Below are positions 21,885 through 31,336 of a stretch of DNA of 43,754 bases, piece by piece. The stretch lies in assembly GCA_902800795.1 (NCBI GenBank), contig CADCFQ010000020.1, positions 1 through 43,754 on the forward strand, in the 5' to 3' direction. This stretch comes from an uncultured Ruminococcus sp. GTDB lineage: Bacteria > Bacillota > Clostridia > Oscillospirales > Ruminococcaceae. The notes under the pieces were generated by a model. The model searched no databases. It had not been told where the DNA came from and saw nothing but the letters and a program-made list of their open reading frames with translations. How positions within the stretch are numbered: the first letter of the stretch is position 1; each line of letters begins with the position of its first letter. The position numbers and the translations under genes were made by a program.

Positions 21885-23882
21885 ATGATAAAAAAGATAT
21901 TGTGTATTTTAACAAGCCTGACCCTGTGTTTTGGGATACTGACCTCATGTGCAGACAGCAGCTCGTCCTCCGGGACATCTTCTGACAGTTCTTCCCAGAG
22001 CGCCGGAAAAGACAGCTCGGCTTCAGACAGCCAGTCTTCAGGAAAGAAAGACAAAAAGGAAAAGAAAGATAAGAAGACCAAAGAAGAAGAAAAAGCATCG
22101 GTAGACTTTTCTCAGAAAAGCGGTGTTTATGCCGAAGCTTTCTTGCTGGAGCTTTCTACCACCCTTGACGGTGAGATATACTATACTACCGACGGAAGCG
22201 ACCCTTCCACAAGCGATACCGCTGTGAAATACGAGGGAGCTATCGAGATAAAAGACAGAAAAGGCGATGCAAATGTAGTATCTGCCGTTGGGCCGGAGGA
22301 GATATCCGGAAACTTTGTGAAATGGAAAAGCAGGGACAAGGTCTTTGAAAGCACCGTCTCGGCTCCCGATGACGATGCAGTTGACAAATGCTCTGTTATA
22401 AATGCGGCTGTTAAGGGCTCGGACGGTTCATTTTCCCCTGTTGCTGCGGCGACCTATTTTATAGGTACTCCCGAGGAGCATATCCAGGGCATAAAGGAAA
22501 GCTGTGAGGCTATGGGAACTGACCTTGCAGTCATCAGCATAACAATGGACTATGACGACCTGTTCGATGCTGACAAGGGTATCTACGTCAAGGGAAATCT
22601 CTTTGATGAGGCACTTGCAGAGCATCTTGAAGACGGCGAGGACACCAACGAGGACACAGCAAGAAGATTGGCAGCAAACTATAACCAGAGAGGAAAAGAC
22701 TGGGAGAGAAATTGCAGAGTCGATTTTCTTGAATACAATGCTGACGGCGCCGAGACAGCCTTCTCGCAGAGCTGCGGCATAAGGATCCAGGGAAACTACT
22801 CCCGTTCCGACTGGCAGAAGGGCTTTAGGCTCTATGCCAGAAGCGATTACGGCAAGAAAAGCTTCAAGTATGCAGTATTTGGCGACGAGCTTAAGGATGA
22901 TAACGGCGACACTATCGACAAATTCAAGACTCTTGAGCTGCGTGCCGGCGGAAACTGCGCTTTCACCTGCAAATTCAACGATATCTACTGGCAGGATCTT
23001 TCACAGTCCCTTGATTGCGAGACCAAGGCTTCCCGTCCCTGCGTAGTATACTTAAACGGCGAGTACTGGGGGCTTTATGTTCTCGAAGAGGACTATTCGG
23101 ATGACTACTTTGAGGATCACCACGGAGTCAACAAGGACGACGTTGTGGTATACAAGGGCGACGCCGAGACCTATAAGCTTGGCTACAAGCTGGACGAAGG
23201 AACGCTCCCCGAGGGAGAAAAAAAGGAAAGCTATTTCTTTAACGACCTGAATGCTTTCTTTAAAGCTCACAAGGATCTGAAGTCTCAGGAGGATTTTGAC
23301 GAGTTTGCCAAGCTTGTGGACACCGACAGTGTAAGGGATTATTTCCTGGCCGAGGTCTGGATAAACAACAAGTGGGACTGGCCGGGCAAGAACTGGTCGA
23401 TGTGGAAGACCGCCAATGTTGACGAATCCAATGAATACGCTGACGGTCGCTGGAGATTTATGTTCTATGATATGGAGTTCGGCGGTGTCAGCGGAAGCTC
23501 GGATTCAAGGACGAACACTGTCAAGGAGGACAACTATAAGCCAAAGGGACTTCTGGATATGAGCACAAATAATCCTGCGGTGCTTTGCTTTGCTTATGCT
23601 ATGACAAACGAAGCCTTCAGAAACGACTTCAACGAAAAGCTTGAAGCTCTGAGCACAGGCATATATGAGAAGGAAAACGCAAACGCTGTGCTCGACAGCT
23701 ACACAGCACAGTATTCGCCGCTGTTTGACCAGTTCTTTGAGCGCTATCCCGGCGCAGGAGATACTGATAATGCTATAAACGGCGGATATGCATCTGTGCA
23801 GTGTATAAAGGATTTCCTGGAAAAGAGAGAAAACAATATCGCTAAAATGACTAAGTGGATAAACGATCAGTTTAAAGGGTGA
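21885..23882 (+). CDS. CotH-kinase family lipoprotein with chitobiase-like domain
   Basis: A 665-residue secreted lipoprotein. The signal peptide ends in the lipobox LTSC with Cys 22, followed by a Ser-rich then Lys/Glu-rich spacer to about residue 72. A chitobiase/beta-hexosaminidase C-terminal-like domain with YYTTDGSDPS is at about 100. A CotH domain (about 295-600) has GIRIQGN, NGEYWGLYVLEEDY, the WDWPGKNW segment and a YDMEFG near the expected metal-binding Asp. CotH proteins are protein kinases of the Bacillus spore coat. Relatives in ruminococci are extracellular, often with dockerins, and no dockerin is seen here. RBS AAAGGAT precedes the ATG. Confidence 0.88.
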   Translation: MIKKILCILTSLTLCFGILTSCADSSSSSGTSSDSSSQSAGKDSSASDSQSSGKKDKKEKKDKKTKEEEKASVDFSQKSGVYAEAFLLELSTTLDGEIYYTTDGSDPSTSDTAVKYEGAIEIKDRKGDANVVSAVGPEEISGNFVKWKSRDKVFESTVSAPDDDAVDKCSVINAAVKGSDGSFSPVAAATYFIGTPEEHIQGIKESCEAMGTDLAVISITMDYDDLFDADKGIYVKGNLFDEALAEHLEDGEDTNEDTARRLAANYNQRGKDWERNCRVDFLEYNADGAETAFSQSCGIRIQGNYSRSDWQKGFRLYARSDYGKKSFKYAVFGDELKDDNGDTIDKFKTLELRAGGNCAFTCKFNDIYWQDLSQSLDCETKASRPCVVYLNGEYWGLYVLEEDYSDDYFEDHHGVNKDDVVVYKGDAETYKLGYKLDEGTLPEGEKKESYFFNDLNAFFKAHKDLKSQEDFDEFAKLVDTDSVRDYFLAEVWINNKWDWPGKNWSMWKTANVDESNEYADGRWRFMFYDMEFGGVSGSSDSRTNTVKEDNYKPKGLLDMSTNNPAVLCFAYAMTNEAFRNDFNEKLEALSTGIYEKENANAVLDSYTAQYSPLFDQFFERYPGAGDTDNAINGGYASVQCIKDFLEKRENNIAKMTKWINDQFKG

Positions 23883-23887
23883 AGATA

Positions 23888-25378
23888 ATGAAAAAGACTA
23901 TTGCGTTACTGCTCAGTGTCGTTATGACCTGCTCTGTGCTCGTTTCCTGCGGGGGCAAGAGCGACAGTTCTTCAGGCAAAACAAGTTCAGGCACAAGCTC
24001 CGCTGTTGATGAGGGGCCTAAGTTTGAAGCAGACAACACTCCTATCGAAACAAAGGTGACTCCTCTGCCGGACCTTACAGAGGTAAAGAGCGAGTATGAC
24101 GCTAACAAGGCCGGGATCGACGAGATGCTGGAAAAGATCTCGGATGAAAAAGAAAGACCCTGTATAAACATTACAACGCAGGGCGGAGAGAAGGTCAAGA
24201 CCAAGGATAAATATGTTGCTTCGGTCATTGACGTTTTCAACTGCGATGACAGCTTCCGCCTGACAGCTGAGGGCGGCGTGAAGGTCAGAGGAAACTCCAC
24301 TGCCGATCAGGGCGACGAAAAGCCTTACAGGATAAAATTCACAGACAAACATAATATGCTCGGGCTCCATGACGGAGCGGAATACCGCAGCTGGGTGCTG
24401 CTTCGCTCATTCTGGAACCTAGCCCCCGACTATACTGCTTTCAACCTTGCAAAGGAGATATTTGAAGGCGAGTATTACAGCACAGACTTTATGTATGTTA
24501 ATCTGTTTATAAACGGTGAAGCCAAAGGCGTTTATGTGCTCTGTGAGCAGAACCAGGCTGTTAAGGGCAGAGCCGAGGTGAACGAACCCAAGGACGGAGA
24601 CACCGAGTTTGAGACAGGATACTTTATCGAGATGGACAACTATCCCGACGATGACCACCCGTTCTTTACGCTTGACTATGAGCAGGCAGAGATAGAGGAT
24701 ATAGCCGGCGAAACAAGACAGTTCACAAGTGCGGAATACAGTCTCCACAGCGATATCTACACTCAGGGACAGCTCGATTTCATCGAACAGTATACCAAGG
24801 GTATCTATAAGATACTCTATGAGGCGGCTGTAAATGACAAGGCTATGAAATTTGACAGCGCATACAACGTTGTTGATGCCGAGGGCATAAGCGCTCAGGA
24901 GGCTGTGGAAAATGTTATAGACCTTAAGAGCCTAGCAAATATGCTCATATTAGAAGAGCTCGTTCACAACTACGATGTCGGTGAGGGCAGCTTCTACATG
25001 GCAATAGACCTTGGAGAGGATAGCAATTATCCCAAGTTCACGTTCTTTGCGCCCTGGGATTTCAACTGGGCATACGAGGGCAATCCCTCTGACGGTTACT
25101 ACGCCGCTACGTTCCAGCCCGAGGTGGGCAGCCAGGACAGATCAAACCCGTGGTTCATCACAGCTATGAAGGCCGACTGGTTCGTTCAGATAGTAAAGGA
25201 CAGATGGCAGGAGCTTTCCGACAAGGATGCGATAAAGACTGCCTGCAAGAAAGTTCTTGACGATGCCGAGCTTCTGAAAAATGACCTTGGCGAGGAAGAA
25301 TGGAAGATAGACAAGGCCTATGACATAGTCGGATTTGTCTACGGCAGAGCTGACTTCCTTGACGGTGAATGGAAATAA
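23888..25378 (+). CDS. CotH-kinase family lipoprotein (second, adjacent copy)
   Basis: A 496-residue lipoprotein with lipobox LVSC (Cys 21) and a short Ser/Gly spacer. Its CotH domain (about residues 90-400) contains GGVKVRGNST, KPYRIKFT, INGEAKGVYVLCEQN and FFAPWDFNWAYEG, where the last Asp matches the catalytic site of the family. ATG 23888 is preferred over the overlapping GTG 23879, since AAAGGGTGA then sits at normal distance. It starts five bases after the first CotH gene and differs strongly from it, so this is an old duplication or two subfamilies. Both should act outside the membrane. Confidence 0.88.
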   Translation: MKKTIALLLSVVMTCSVLVSCGGKSDSSSGKTSSGTSSAVDEGPKFEADNTPIETKVTPLPDLTEVKSEYDANKAGIDEMLEKISDEKERPCINITTQGGEKVKTKDKYVASVIDVFNCDDSFRLTAEGGVKVRGNSTADQGDEKPYRIKFTDKHNMLGLHDGAEYRSWVLLRSFWNLAPDYTAFNLAKEIFEGEYYSTDFMYVNLFINGEAKGVYVLCEQNQAVKGRAEVNEPKDGDTEFETGYFIEMDNYPDDDHPFFTLDYEQAEIEDIAGETRQFTSAEYSLHSDIYTQGQLDFIEQYTKGIYKILYEAAVNDKAMKFDSAYNVVDAEGISAQEAVENVIDLKSLANMLILEELVHNYDVGEGSFYMAIDLGEDSNYPKFTFFAPWDFNWAYEGNPSDGYYAATFQPEVGSQDRSNPWFITAMKADWFVQIVKDRWQELSDKDAIKTACKKVLDDAELLKNDLGEEEWKIDKAYDIVGFVYGRADFLDGEWK

Positions 25379-25399
25379 ACAAATATAATACTAGTTTTT

Positions 25400-25436
25400 G
25401 TATCCTCTCATGCACGGTGCGTGAGAGGATACTTTT
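25400..25436 (+). terminator. Intrinsic terminator after the CotH pair
   Basis: GTATCCTCTCATGCAC and GTGCGTGAGAGGATAC form a nearly perfect 16-bp stem with one G-T pair, followed by TTTTATT. It shares the TATCCTCTC core with the terminator at 16357. Confidence 0.92.
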
Positions 25437-25475
25437 ATTCATGAAATTTTGTGTAAAGATTTTTATATAAAACAC

Positions 25476-25504
25476 TTGACAAGTTTTAAAACGTGTGATA
25501 TACT
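25476..25504 (+). promoter_or_regulatory. Promoter of the RHH-like gene and clpB
   Basis: TTGACA (25476-25481), a 17-base spacer and TATACT (25499-25504) form a strong sigma-A promoter. No separate promoter or terminator is clear between the RHH-like gene and clpB, so this may drive both. Confidence 0.88.
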
Positions 25505-25528
25505 ATATGTAAATCAAGATACACGTTT
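25489..25528. promoter_or_regulatory. Inverted repeat AAACGTGT-N24-ACACGTTT around the -10 and start site
   Basis: Perfect 8-base arms (25489-25496 and 25521-25528) lie 32 bases apart centre to centre, about three helical turns. One arm is in the promoter spacer and the other is just before the ribosome binding site. This suits an operator bound by two dimers, as ribbon-helix-helix proteins often do, so autoregulation by the next gene is a natural hypothesis. Confidence 0.55.
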
Positions 25529-25543
25529 CAAAGGAGTGATGTT

Positions 25544-26194
25544 ATGAGTAAAAGCGTATACAGTATAGTTTTGAGTGACGAAGTGGTAAGAGCTGTGGAT
25601 GTTATGGCCGTAAGGCTTGGGACGAACAGATCAAACCTTATAAACCAGATACTGGCTGAAAGAGTTAGCGTTATGACGCCCGAAAAAAGGATGCGGGATA
25701 TCTTCGAGAGCATATTTGCGCTTATGGACGACAGCTTTATAAAGGACGCTGCTGCTCCCGGCTCGGCTCTTTCGATGAGAAGCTCTATCGCTTATAAGTA
25801 TAAGCCTACGGTGAGATACAGCGTGGAATTAACAAAGGCACCCGAGGGAGAGAGGATAGGAAATCTTAGGATATCCTTCCGCACAAGGTCCCAGGCGTTT
25901 ATGGAGATGCTTGGTATATTCTACCGGCTGTGGATTATGAACGAGCGTCAATACACCCAGCGAAGGATCGAATATAAAGCCGAAAGCGACAGGCTCACAA
26001 GAGGGATATACTTCCCTGCCGGCAGAAAAACAGCAGACACACAGCTTATCGGCGAACTGATAAGCGAATATATAAAGGCTTTTGACAAGGCGCTGAAAGC
26101 GTTTTTCGCCTATGCTGATGATATCGAGCTGGCATCCGCCAAGGTAGCCGAGTTTTATAGGCTTGGACTAAAAAACGGCATCAGCGATATCTAG
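25544..26194 (+). CDS. Ribbon-helix-helix-like protein of unknown function
   Basis: The 216-residue protein begins with a short beta strand and two helices (YSIVLSDEVVRAVDVMA...NRSNLINQIL, residues 6-37). This is the pattern of a CopG/Arc ribbon-helix-helix DNA-binding domain. The remaining 170 residues are helical and charged, with no family I recognise. ATG 25544 follows a perfect AAAGGAG. It sits under a promoter flanked by an inverted repeat and 73 bases before clpB. This suggests an autoregulator that also controls clpB, although neither is shown. Confidence 0.65.
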   Translation: MSKSVYSIVLSDEVVRAVDVMAVRLGTNRSNLINQILAERVSVMTPEKRMRDIFESIFALMDDSFIKDAAAPGSALSMRSSIAYKYKPTVRYSVELTKAPEGERIGNLRISFRTRSQAFMEMLGIFYRLWIMNERQYTQRRIEYKAESDRLTRGIYFPAGRKTADTQLIGELISEYIKAFDKALKAFFAYADDIELASAKVAEFYRLGLKNGISDI

Positions 26195-26267
26195 AGGCAG
26201 TCAATTCAGAAAACAGGATATATAGAACAAAACAAAAAAAACAACATAAGAAGAAAGGATGATGAGC

Positions 26268-28862
26268 ATGAACATCAACAAGATGACAGAGAGATCCATT
26301 GAAGCGGTAAAGGCCGCACAGAGCCTTGTGACCGAGTATCAGAACAATTCCATTACCCAGACCCACCTGCTGACTGCTTTGCTGGGGGAAGAAAACGGGC
26401 TTATCCCCCAGCTTTTGGAGAAAATGGGTATAGATGCCGCTTCGGCTAAGCAGTATCTTTATTCACAGCTTAATTCCCTGCCGAAGGTTTATTCAAATTC
26501 ACGTCCGGCCGACAGTGTTTTCATCGACGCTGACTGTGATAAAGCGCTGACGAACGCCGAAAAGACCGCCGGACAGATGAAGGATGAATATGTGTCGGTG
26601 GAGCACCTGTTTTTAGGTATACTCAATGAGGCTGACAACGATGTACAGAAATTCCTGAACAGCTTCGGCATCAAGAAAGCAGATTTTCTCAAAGCTTTGC
26701 AGGCTGTAAGAGGAAACTCACGGGTAACATCCCAGAACCCCGAGGACACCTATGACGTTTTGAAAAAATACGGTCAGGATCTTACCGACCTTGCAAGAAA
26801 GAACAAGCTCGATCCTGTTATCGGCCGTGAGACAGAGATAAGAAACACCGTAAGGATCCTTTCGAGAAAAACAAAGAACAACCCTGTATTCATCGGTGAG
26901 CCCGGCGTCGGCAAGACAGCTATCGCCGAAGGACTGGCTATGAGGATAGTCAAGGGGGACGTTCCGCAGAACCTAAGAGACAGGACCCTGTTCTCCCTTG
27001 ATATGGGCTCGCTTGTTGCAGGAGCTAAATACAGGGGAGAATTCGAGGAAAGACTCAAGGCTGTACTACAGGAAGTCAAAAAGAGCGAAGGCAGGATAAT
27101 CCTGTTCATCGACGAGCTGCATACTATAGTGGGTGCCGGAAAATCTGACGGCGCTATGGACGCAGGGAACCTGCTCAAGCCTATGCTCGCAAGAGGAGAG
27201 CTTCACTGTATCGGTGCGACAACGCTGGATGAATACAGAGAATACATCGAAAAGGATGCCGCTCTGGAAAGGCGTTTCCAGCCTGTTATGGTGGATGAGC
27301 CTACAGTTGAGGACACGATCTCTATACTGCGTGGACTTAAAGAACGCTACGAGGTGTTCCACGGTGTAAAGATCCATGACTCGGCACTTATAGCTGCGGC
27401 TACGCTTTCGGACAGGTATATAACAGGACGTTTTCTTCCCGACAAGGCTATCGACCTTGTGGATGAAGCCTGTGCGCTTATACGAACAGAGATGGACTCT
27501 ATGCCATCGGAGCTTGACGACATCTCCAGAAAGATAATGCAGCACGAGATAGAGGAAGCAGCGCTGAAAAAAGAAAGCGACCGTATCTCGCAGGAGCACC
27601 TGGCCGAGGTACAGAAGGAGCTTGCTTCCTACAGAGAGAAGTTTTCTTCTATGAAAGCCAAGTGGGAGAACGAGAAGAATTCTATCGGAAAGCTGCAGAA
27701 GATAAGAGAGGAGATAGAAAACGTCGGTTCTCAGATAGAGCTAGCCGAGCGCAGCTATGACCTTGACAAGGCAGCGGAGCTCAAATACGGCAGACTCCCC
27801 GCCCTTAAAGCAGAGCTTGCCGAGCTTGAAAAGCAGGCAGAAAGCAAGAACGACAACACCTTCCTCCACGACAAGGTAACGGACGATGAGATAAGCAGGA
27901 TAGTTTCCCGCTGGACGGGCATCCCCGTTTCCAAGCTTATGGAAGGAGAAAGAGAAAAGCTGCTGGGTCTTGAAGATATCCTTCACAAAAGAGTCGTAGG
28001 ACAGGACGAGGCTGTAAGAAAGGTAAGCGAAGCTATACTGCGCTCAAGAGCCGGTATCGCAAACCCGAACAAGCCTATCGGTTCCTTCATGTTCTTAGGG
28101 CCTACGGGAGTAGGAAAAACAGAGCTCGCAAAGGCACTGGCAGAAGCGCTCTTTGATGACGAGAAAAACATGGTAAGGATAGATATGTCGGAATACATGG
28201 AGAAATTCTCCGTAAGCCGCCTTATCGGAGCGCCTCCCGGATATGTGGGCTATGAAGAGGGCGGCCAGCTGACCGAGGCTGTCAGAAGAAAGCCTTACAG
28301 CGTGGTTCTCCTTGACGAGGTCGAGAAGGCTCATCCGGATGTTTTCAATATTCTTTTACAGGTGCTGGACGACGGACGCATAACCGACTCTCAGGGGCGC
28401 ACGGTAGACTTCAAGAACTGCGTTATCATAATGACATCGAACCTGGGCTCACCTTACATCCTTGAAGGTATCGAGCCGGACGGCGAGATAAGTGAGAGCG
28501 CGAGAAAAGAAGTGGATACGCTGCTCAGACAGCATTTCCGTCCGGAATTTCTCAACCGCCTTGACGAGATAGTTTACTACAAGCCGCTTGTAAGGGAGAA
28601 TATAGCTATGATAATCGACCTTATGCTCTCTGACCTCAGAGAAAGGCTTGCCGACAAGCAGCTGAAGCTTGAGGTGAGCGACAAGGCAAAGGAGCTTATC
28701 ATAGACAACGGCTTTGACCCAGCCTTTGGTGCAAGACCGCTCAAGCGCTATATCCAGTCAACTGTTGAGACTATGATCGCAAAGAAGATCATAACAGCTG
28801 ACATAAGCGATGACAACACCATAAGGATAGATGCCGGCGAGAACGGCCTTACAGTGAGATAA
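26268..28862 (+). CDS. clpB: ATP-dependent chaperone ClpB
   Basis: ClpB is a hexameric disaggregase that works with DnaK. The 864-residue protein has the Clp N-domain (about residues 1-145) and a first AAA module with Walker A GEPGVGKT and [11 protein letters not shown]. The coiled-coil middle domain (about 405-520) separates ClpB from ClpC/ClpA. A second AAA module with GPTGVGKT follows, then the C-terminal ClpB D2 domain. Of the clustered ATGs (26259, 26262, 26268), 26268 has the best spacing to AAAGG. No CIRCE or CtsR box is visible upstream, unusual for a Firmicute heat-shock gene. Confidence 0.96.
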   Translation: MNINKMTERSIEAVKAAQSLVTEYQNNSITQTHLLTALLGEENGLIPQLLEKMGIDAASAKQYLYSQLNSLPKVYSNSRPADSVFIDADCDKALTNAEKTAGQMKDEYVSVEHLFLGILNEADNDVQKFLNSFGIKKADFLKALQAVRGNSRVTSQNPEDTYDVLKKYGQDLTDLARKNKLDPVIGRETEIRNTVRILSRKTKNNPVFIGEPGVGKTAIAEGLAMRIVKGDVPQNLRDRTLFSLDMGSLVAGAKYRGEFEERLKAVLQEVKKSEGRIILFIDELHTIVGAGKSDGAMDAGNLLKPMLARGELHCIGATTLDEYREYIEKDAALERRFQPVMVDEPTVEDTISILRGLKERYEVFHGVKIHDSALIAAATLSDRYITGRFLPDKAIDLVDEACALIRTEMDSMPSELDDISRKIMQHEIEEAALKKESDRISQEHLAEVQKELASYREKFSSMKAKWENEKNSIGKLQKIREEIENVGSQIELAERSYDLDKAAELKYGRLPALKAELAELEKQAESKNDNTFLHDKVTDDEISRIVSRWTGIPVSKLMEGEREKLLGLEDILHKRVVGQDEAVRKVSEAILRSRAGIANPNKPIGSFMFLGPTGVGKTELAKALAEALFDDEKNMVRIDMSEYMEKFSVSRLIGAPPGYVGYEEGGQLTEAVRRKPYSVVLLDEVEKAHPDVFNILLQVLDDGRITDSQGRTVDFKNCVIIMTSNLGSPYILEGIEPDGEISESARKEVDTLLRQHFRPEFLNRLDEIVYYKPLVRENIAMIIDLMLSDLRERLADKQLKLEVSDKAKELIIDNGFDPAFGARPLKRYIQSTVETMIAKKIITADISDDNTIRIDAGENGLTVR

Positions 28863-28864
28863 TA

Positions 28865-28908
28865 AAAAACGGTATGCTGAGAGCGCAAGCTTTCAGCATA
28901 CCGTTTTT
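28865..28908. terminator. Bidirectional terminator between clpB and queF
   Basis: AAAAACGGTATGCTGA and TCAGCATACCGTTTTT form a perfect 16-bp stem, extended by GAGC/GCTT around a GCAA tetraloop. T tracts occur on both strands, so it can end clpB and the convergent que operon. Its CGGTATG core recurs at 15760 and 33311. Confidence 0.95.
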
Positions 28909-28912
28909 ACTT

Positions 28913-29410
28913 TTATCTGTTGTCTATACTCTCGGGATAAAGGTCGTGATGCGTGAGCCTGTCCCAGGCCACCTGTTCCCACCTTGTTCCCTTTTCTCCA
29001 TAGTTGCAGTAGGGGTCTATCGAGATGCCGCCCCTTGGCAGGAACTTGCCCCAGACCTCGATGTATTTCGGGTCCATAAGCTTTATAAGGTCATTCATAA
29101 TGATGTTTACACAATCCTCGTGAAAATCACCGTGGTTGCGAAAGCTGAAAAGATAGAGCTTCAAGGACTTGCTCTCCACCATCCTGATCTTCGGGACATA
29201 GGATATGTATATGGTCGCAAAATCCGGCTGACCTGTTATCGGACAAAGGGATGTGAACTCAGGACAGTTGAATTTTACAAAATAGTCTCTGTCAGGATGC
29301 CTATTCGGAAAGGTCTCCAGCACTGTGGGGTCGTAGTCAAAGGAATACTTTGTGCCTGCGCTGCCGAGAAGAGAGATGTCTCCCCTCTCGTTTTGTTTTC
29401 TTCCTTCCAT
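28913..29410 (-). CDS. queF: preQ0 reductase (NADPH-dependent 7-cyano-7-deazaguanine reductase)
   Basis: Reduces the nitrile of preQ0 to preQ1, the last step before insertion into tRNA. The 165-residue unimodular protein has the catalytic Cys in [12 protein letters not shown] (about residues 55-66). The substrate-binding [20 protein letters not shown] region is at about 77-96. ATG 29410 is preferred to the in-frame TTG 29416 because GGAG lies eight bases upstream of it. It is the last gene of the queD-queE-folE-queC-queF operon. The queC stop codon falls three bases before this ATG. Confidence 0.95.
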   Translation of the reverse strand: MEGRKQNERGDISLLGSAGTKYSFDYDPTVLETFPNRHPDRDYFVKFNCPEFTSLCPITGQPDFATIYISYVPKIRMVESKSLKLYLFSFRNHGDFHEDCVNIIMNDLIKLMDPKYIEVWGKFLPRGGISIDPYCNYGEKGTRWEQVAWDRLTHHDLYPESIDNR

Positions 29411-29412
29411 AG

Positions 29413-30099
29413 TCAATCTCCTTTCATTAGCGGATCAACTAGTCCGTTTGCTTCAAAAGCCTTTATCCTGTCACGACAGGTGCCGCAGATGCCGCAGGGC
29501 TTGTCTCCGCCCTCATAGCAGCTCCAGCTGAGTTCATAAGGGACACCGAGCTCGGTTCCGAGCTTCACTATATCCGCTTTTGTCTTGGTGACAAAGGGCG
29601 CTTCGATCTTCAGCTGCTCGCCGCTGCCAATAAATATAGCTTCGTTCATCGCATTGTTAAAGCCCTCGGAGCAGTCCGGATATGCGTTGCCTGCTGCATC
29701 ATCACTGTGAGCGCCGTAATAAATGATACCGCAGTCATTTGAAAGAGCTATGCTTGCAGCACTTGACAGAAACAGGCCGTTGCGAAACGGAACATAGGTG
29801 GAAACCGGCTTGCCGTTGGTCTCTGCCAGCTGACTGGCATAGGACTCCTTGGGGATATCCTTACCCGAGCCCTGCAAAAGCGAGCAATAGCTGTCTGCAA
29901 AAATAAACGCCAGATCAAGAGTTTTAAGCGGAACGCCGTAGTATTCGGCTATCCTTTTTGCTGCCTGTATCTCCTTGTCATGCTTCTGACCATAGCTTAT
30001 AGAAAGCGCTATGACATTTTCTTTTGAATGCTTTTTCACCGCAATCGCCAGACAGGTCGAGCTGTCGAGTCCGCCGCTGAACAAAACCAATGCCTTCAC
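29413..30099 (-). CDS. queC: 7-cyano-7-deazaguanine synthase
   Basis: Converts carboxy-deazaguanine to preQ0 with ATP and ammonia. The 228-residue protein has the PP-loop [11 protein letters not shown] (about residues 6-16). A C-terminal zinc site is formed by four Cys in [16 protein letters not shown] (about 192-207). Length is normal. It starts 12 bases after folE and its stop overlaps the ribosome binding region of queF, so the operon is tightly packed. Confidence 0.96.
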   Translation of the reverse strand: MKALVLFSGGLDSSTCLAIAVKKHSKENVIALSISYGQKHDKEIQAAKRIAEYYGVPLKTLDLAFIFADSYCSLLQGSGKDIPKESYASQLAETNGKPVSTYVPFRNGLFLSSAASIALSNDCGIIYYGAHSDDAAGNAYPDCSEGFNNAMNEAIFIGSGEQLKIEAPFVTKTKADIVKLGTELGVPYELSWSCYEGGDKPCGICGTCRDRIKAFEANGLVDPLMKGD

Positions 30100-30111
30100 T
30101 TTTTCCTCCTA

Positions 30112-30672
30112 TCAGACCAGAAGCTCACAGAGCTCTTTGTCATTCTTGAAACGGCCGAGATATGTCCTTGTCTCGGTCTTTGAAGATACGTTTTTTATAC
30201 CCCTTGCAGTCATACAGCTATGAGAGCCGACGATACGAACACCGACATCAGGTGTCCCTGCTGCTTCGGAGATTATCTCGGCGATATCACGCCCCAGCCT
30301 TTCCTGGAGCTGGAGCCTTTTGGCTGCCATATCACAAATGCGGGCTATCTTGCTGAGTCCCAGAACCTTGCCCCTGGGGATATAACCGACGCTCACCGTC
30401 ATATCATACATAAGAGCCATATGGTGCTCGCAGTAGCTGAAAACAGTTATGTCCTTTATAACTACAGCCTGATCTGCGTCCGCACTCTCGTTTGTAAAGG
30501 TCTTTGAAAACATCTGCGCTATATCGTGGTTTGAATATGCAGTACCCTTAAGCACCTCCTCAAGCATATTTGCAACACGCTTCGGAGTCTCCTTAAGGCC
30601 CTCCCTTTCAGGGTCCTCGCCTATTGCTTCGAGCAAGCCCCTTATGTGGTATTCTATCTTTTCCTTATCCAT
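30112..30672 (-). CDS. folE: GTP cyclohydrolase I
   Basis: Opens GTP to dihydroneopterin triphosphate, the shared precursor of folate and 7-deazaguanines. The 186-residue protein has a zinc-binding CEHH (about residues 76-79), GLSKIAR (about 98-104), QERLG and the SHSCMTARG motif containing the other zinc Cys. It lies inside the que operon, one base after queE. This suggests that here it mainly supplies QueD with substrate; folate synthesis may use it too. Confidence 0.96.
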   Translation of the reverse strand: MDKEKIEYHIRGLLEAIGEDPEREGLKETPKRVANMLEEVLKGTAYSNHDIAQMFSKTFTNESADADQAVVIKDITVFSYCEHHMALMYDMTVSVGYIPRGKVLGLSKIARICDMAAKRLQLQERLGRDIAEIISEAAGTPDVGVRIVGSHSCMTARGIKNVSSKTETRTYLGRFKNDKELCELLV

Positions 30673-30673
30673 T

Positions 30674-31336
30674 CTATACTCCTCTTCTGTCAGGCCCCCA
30701 GATAAACTTGTGCATCTGAAGCTGGAGCCTTACATCGTTCATCCTGTTGGCAGTTAAAAAGTCAACTATATCCGCCGGGTCTATCTGCCCGAAAACGGGG
30801 CTTATATAAACGCTGCATTTGCTTGTAAGGTCAAACTGTCTGATGATCTCACAGGCACGTTCAAGGTCGGCTATGCTTCCCGAGACAAACTTAACACTGT
30901 CTCCGGGCTTTAAATACTGATAGTTGTCTGTCAGCATATACTTTTCCATGCCGCTTGCACCAAGCTTATAGTCAAGGGTGAAAGCCGGACGCAACGGAAG
31001 TTTGCTGAATTTTTCGATATCTATACTACCGTTTGTCTCTATCTCAACACAGTGACCGTTATCGATAAGGCGCTCTATAAGCTCATCGATCCCTTCCTGC
31101 AAAAGCGGTTCGCCGCCTGTAAGGGTAACGTTTTTTATCCCTGTGCTGTCAGCGTAATCACATATCTCTTCGGCTGTCATCATCTTAGCAGGAGCCGCTT
31201 CGGTGTTTGCCCAGGATGTATCACAGTAGCTGCAATTAAGATTGCAGCCTCTGAAACGGATAAATACCGCAAGCTCACCGGCTTTCAGGCTCTCGCCGTT
31301 TATGCTAGCAAATTTCTCGACCACCGCAAAGCTCAT
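30674..31336 (-). CDS. queE: 7-carboxy-7-deazaguanine synthase (radical SAM)
   Basis: Contracts the ring of 6-carboxytetrahydropterin to carboxy-deazaguanine. The 220-residue protein has a radical-SAM cluster motif CNLNCSYC (about residues 31-38) right after FIRFRG. The SAM-binding GGEP is at about 76-79. It begins within the last four bases of queD and ends one base before folE. The short length is typical of the clostridial type. Confidence 0.95.
   Translation of the reverse strand: MSFAVVEKFASINGESLKAGELAVFIRFRGCNLNCSYCDTSWANTEAAPAKMMTAEEICDYADSTGIKNVTLTGGEPLLQEGIDELIERLIDNGHCVEIETNGSIDIEKFSKLPLRPAFTLDYKLGASGMEKYMLTDNYQYLKPGDSVKFVSGSIADLERACEIIRQFDLTSKCSVYISPVFGQIDPADIVDFLTANRMNDVRLQLQMHKFIWGPDRRGV

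Noticed and set aside
26195..26267. CIRCE or CtsR heat-shock operator before clpB
   Set aside because: No TTAGCACTC-N9-GAGTGCTAA and no direct-repeat GGTCAAA box could be found.
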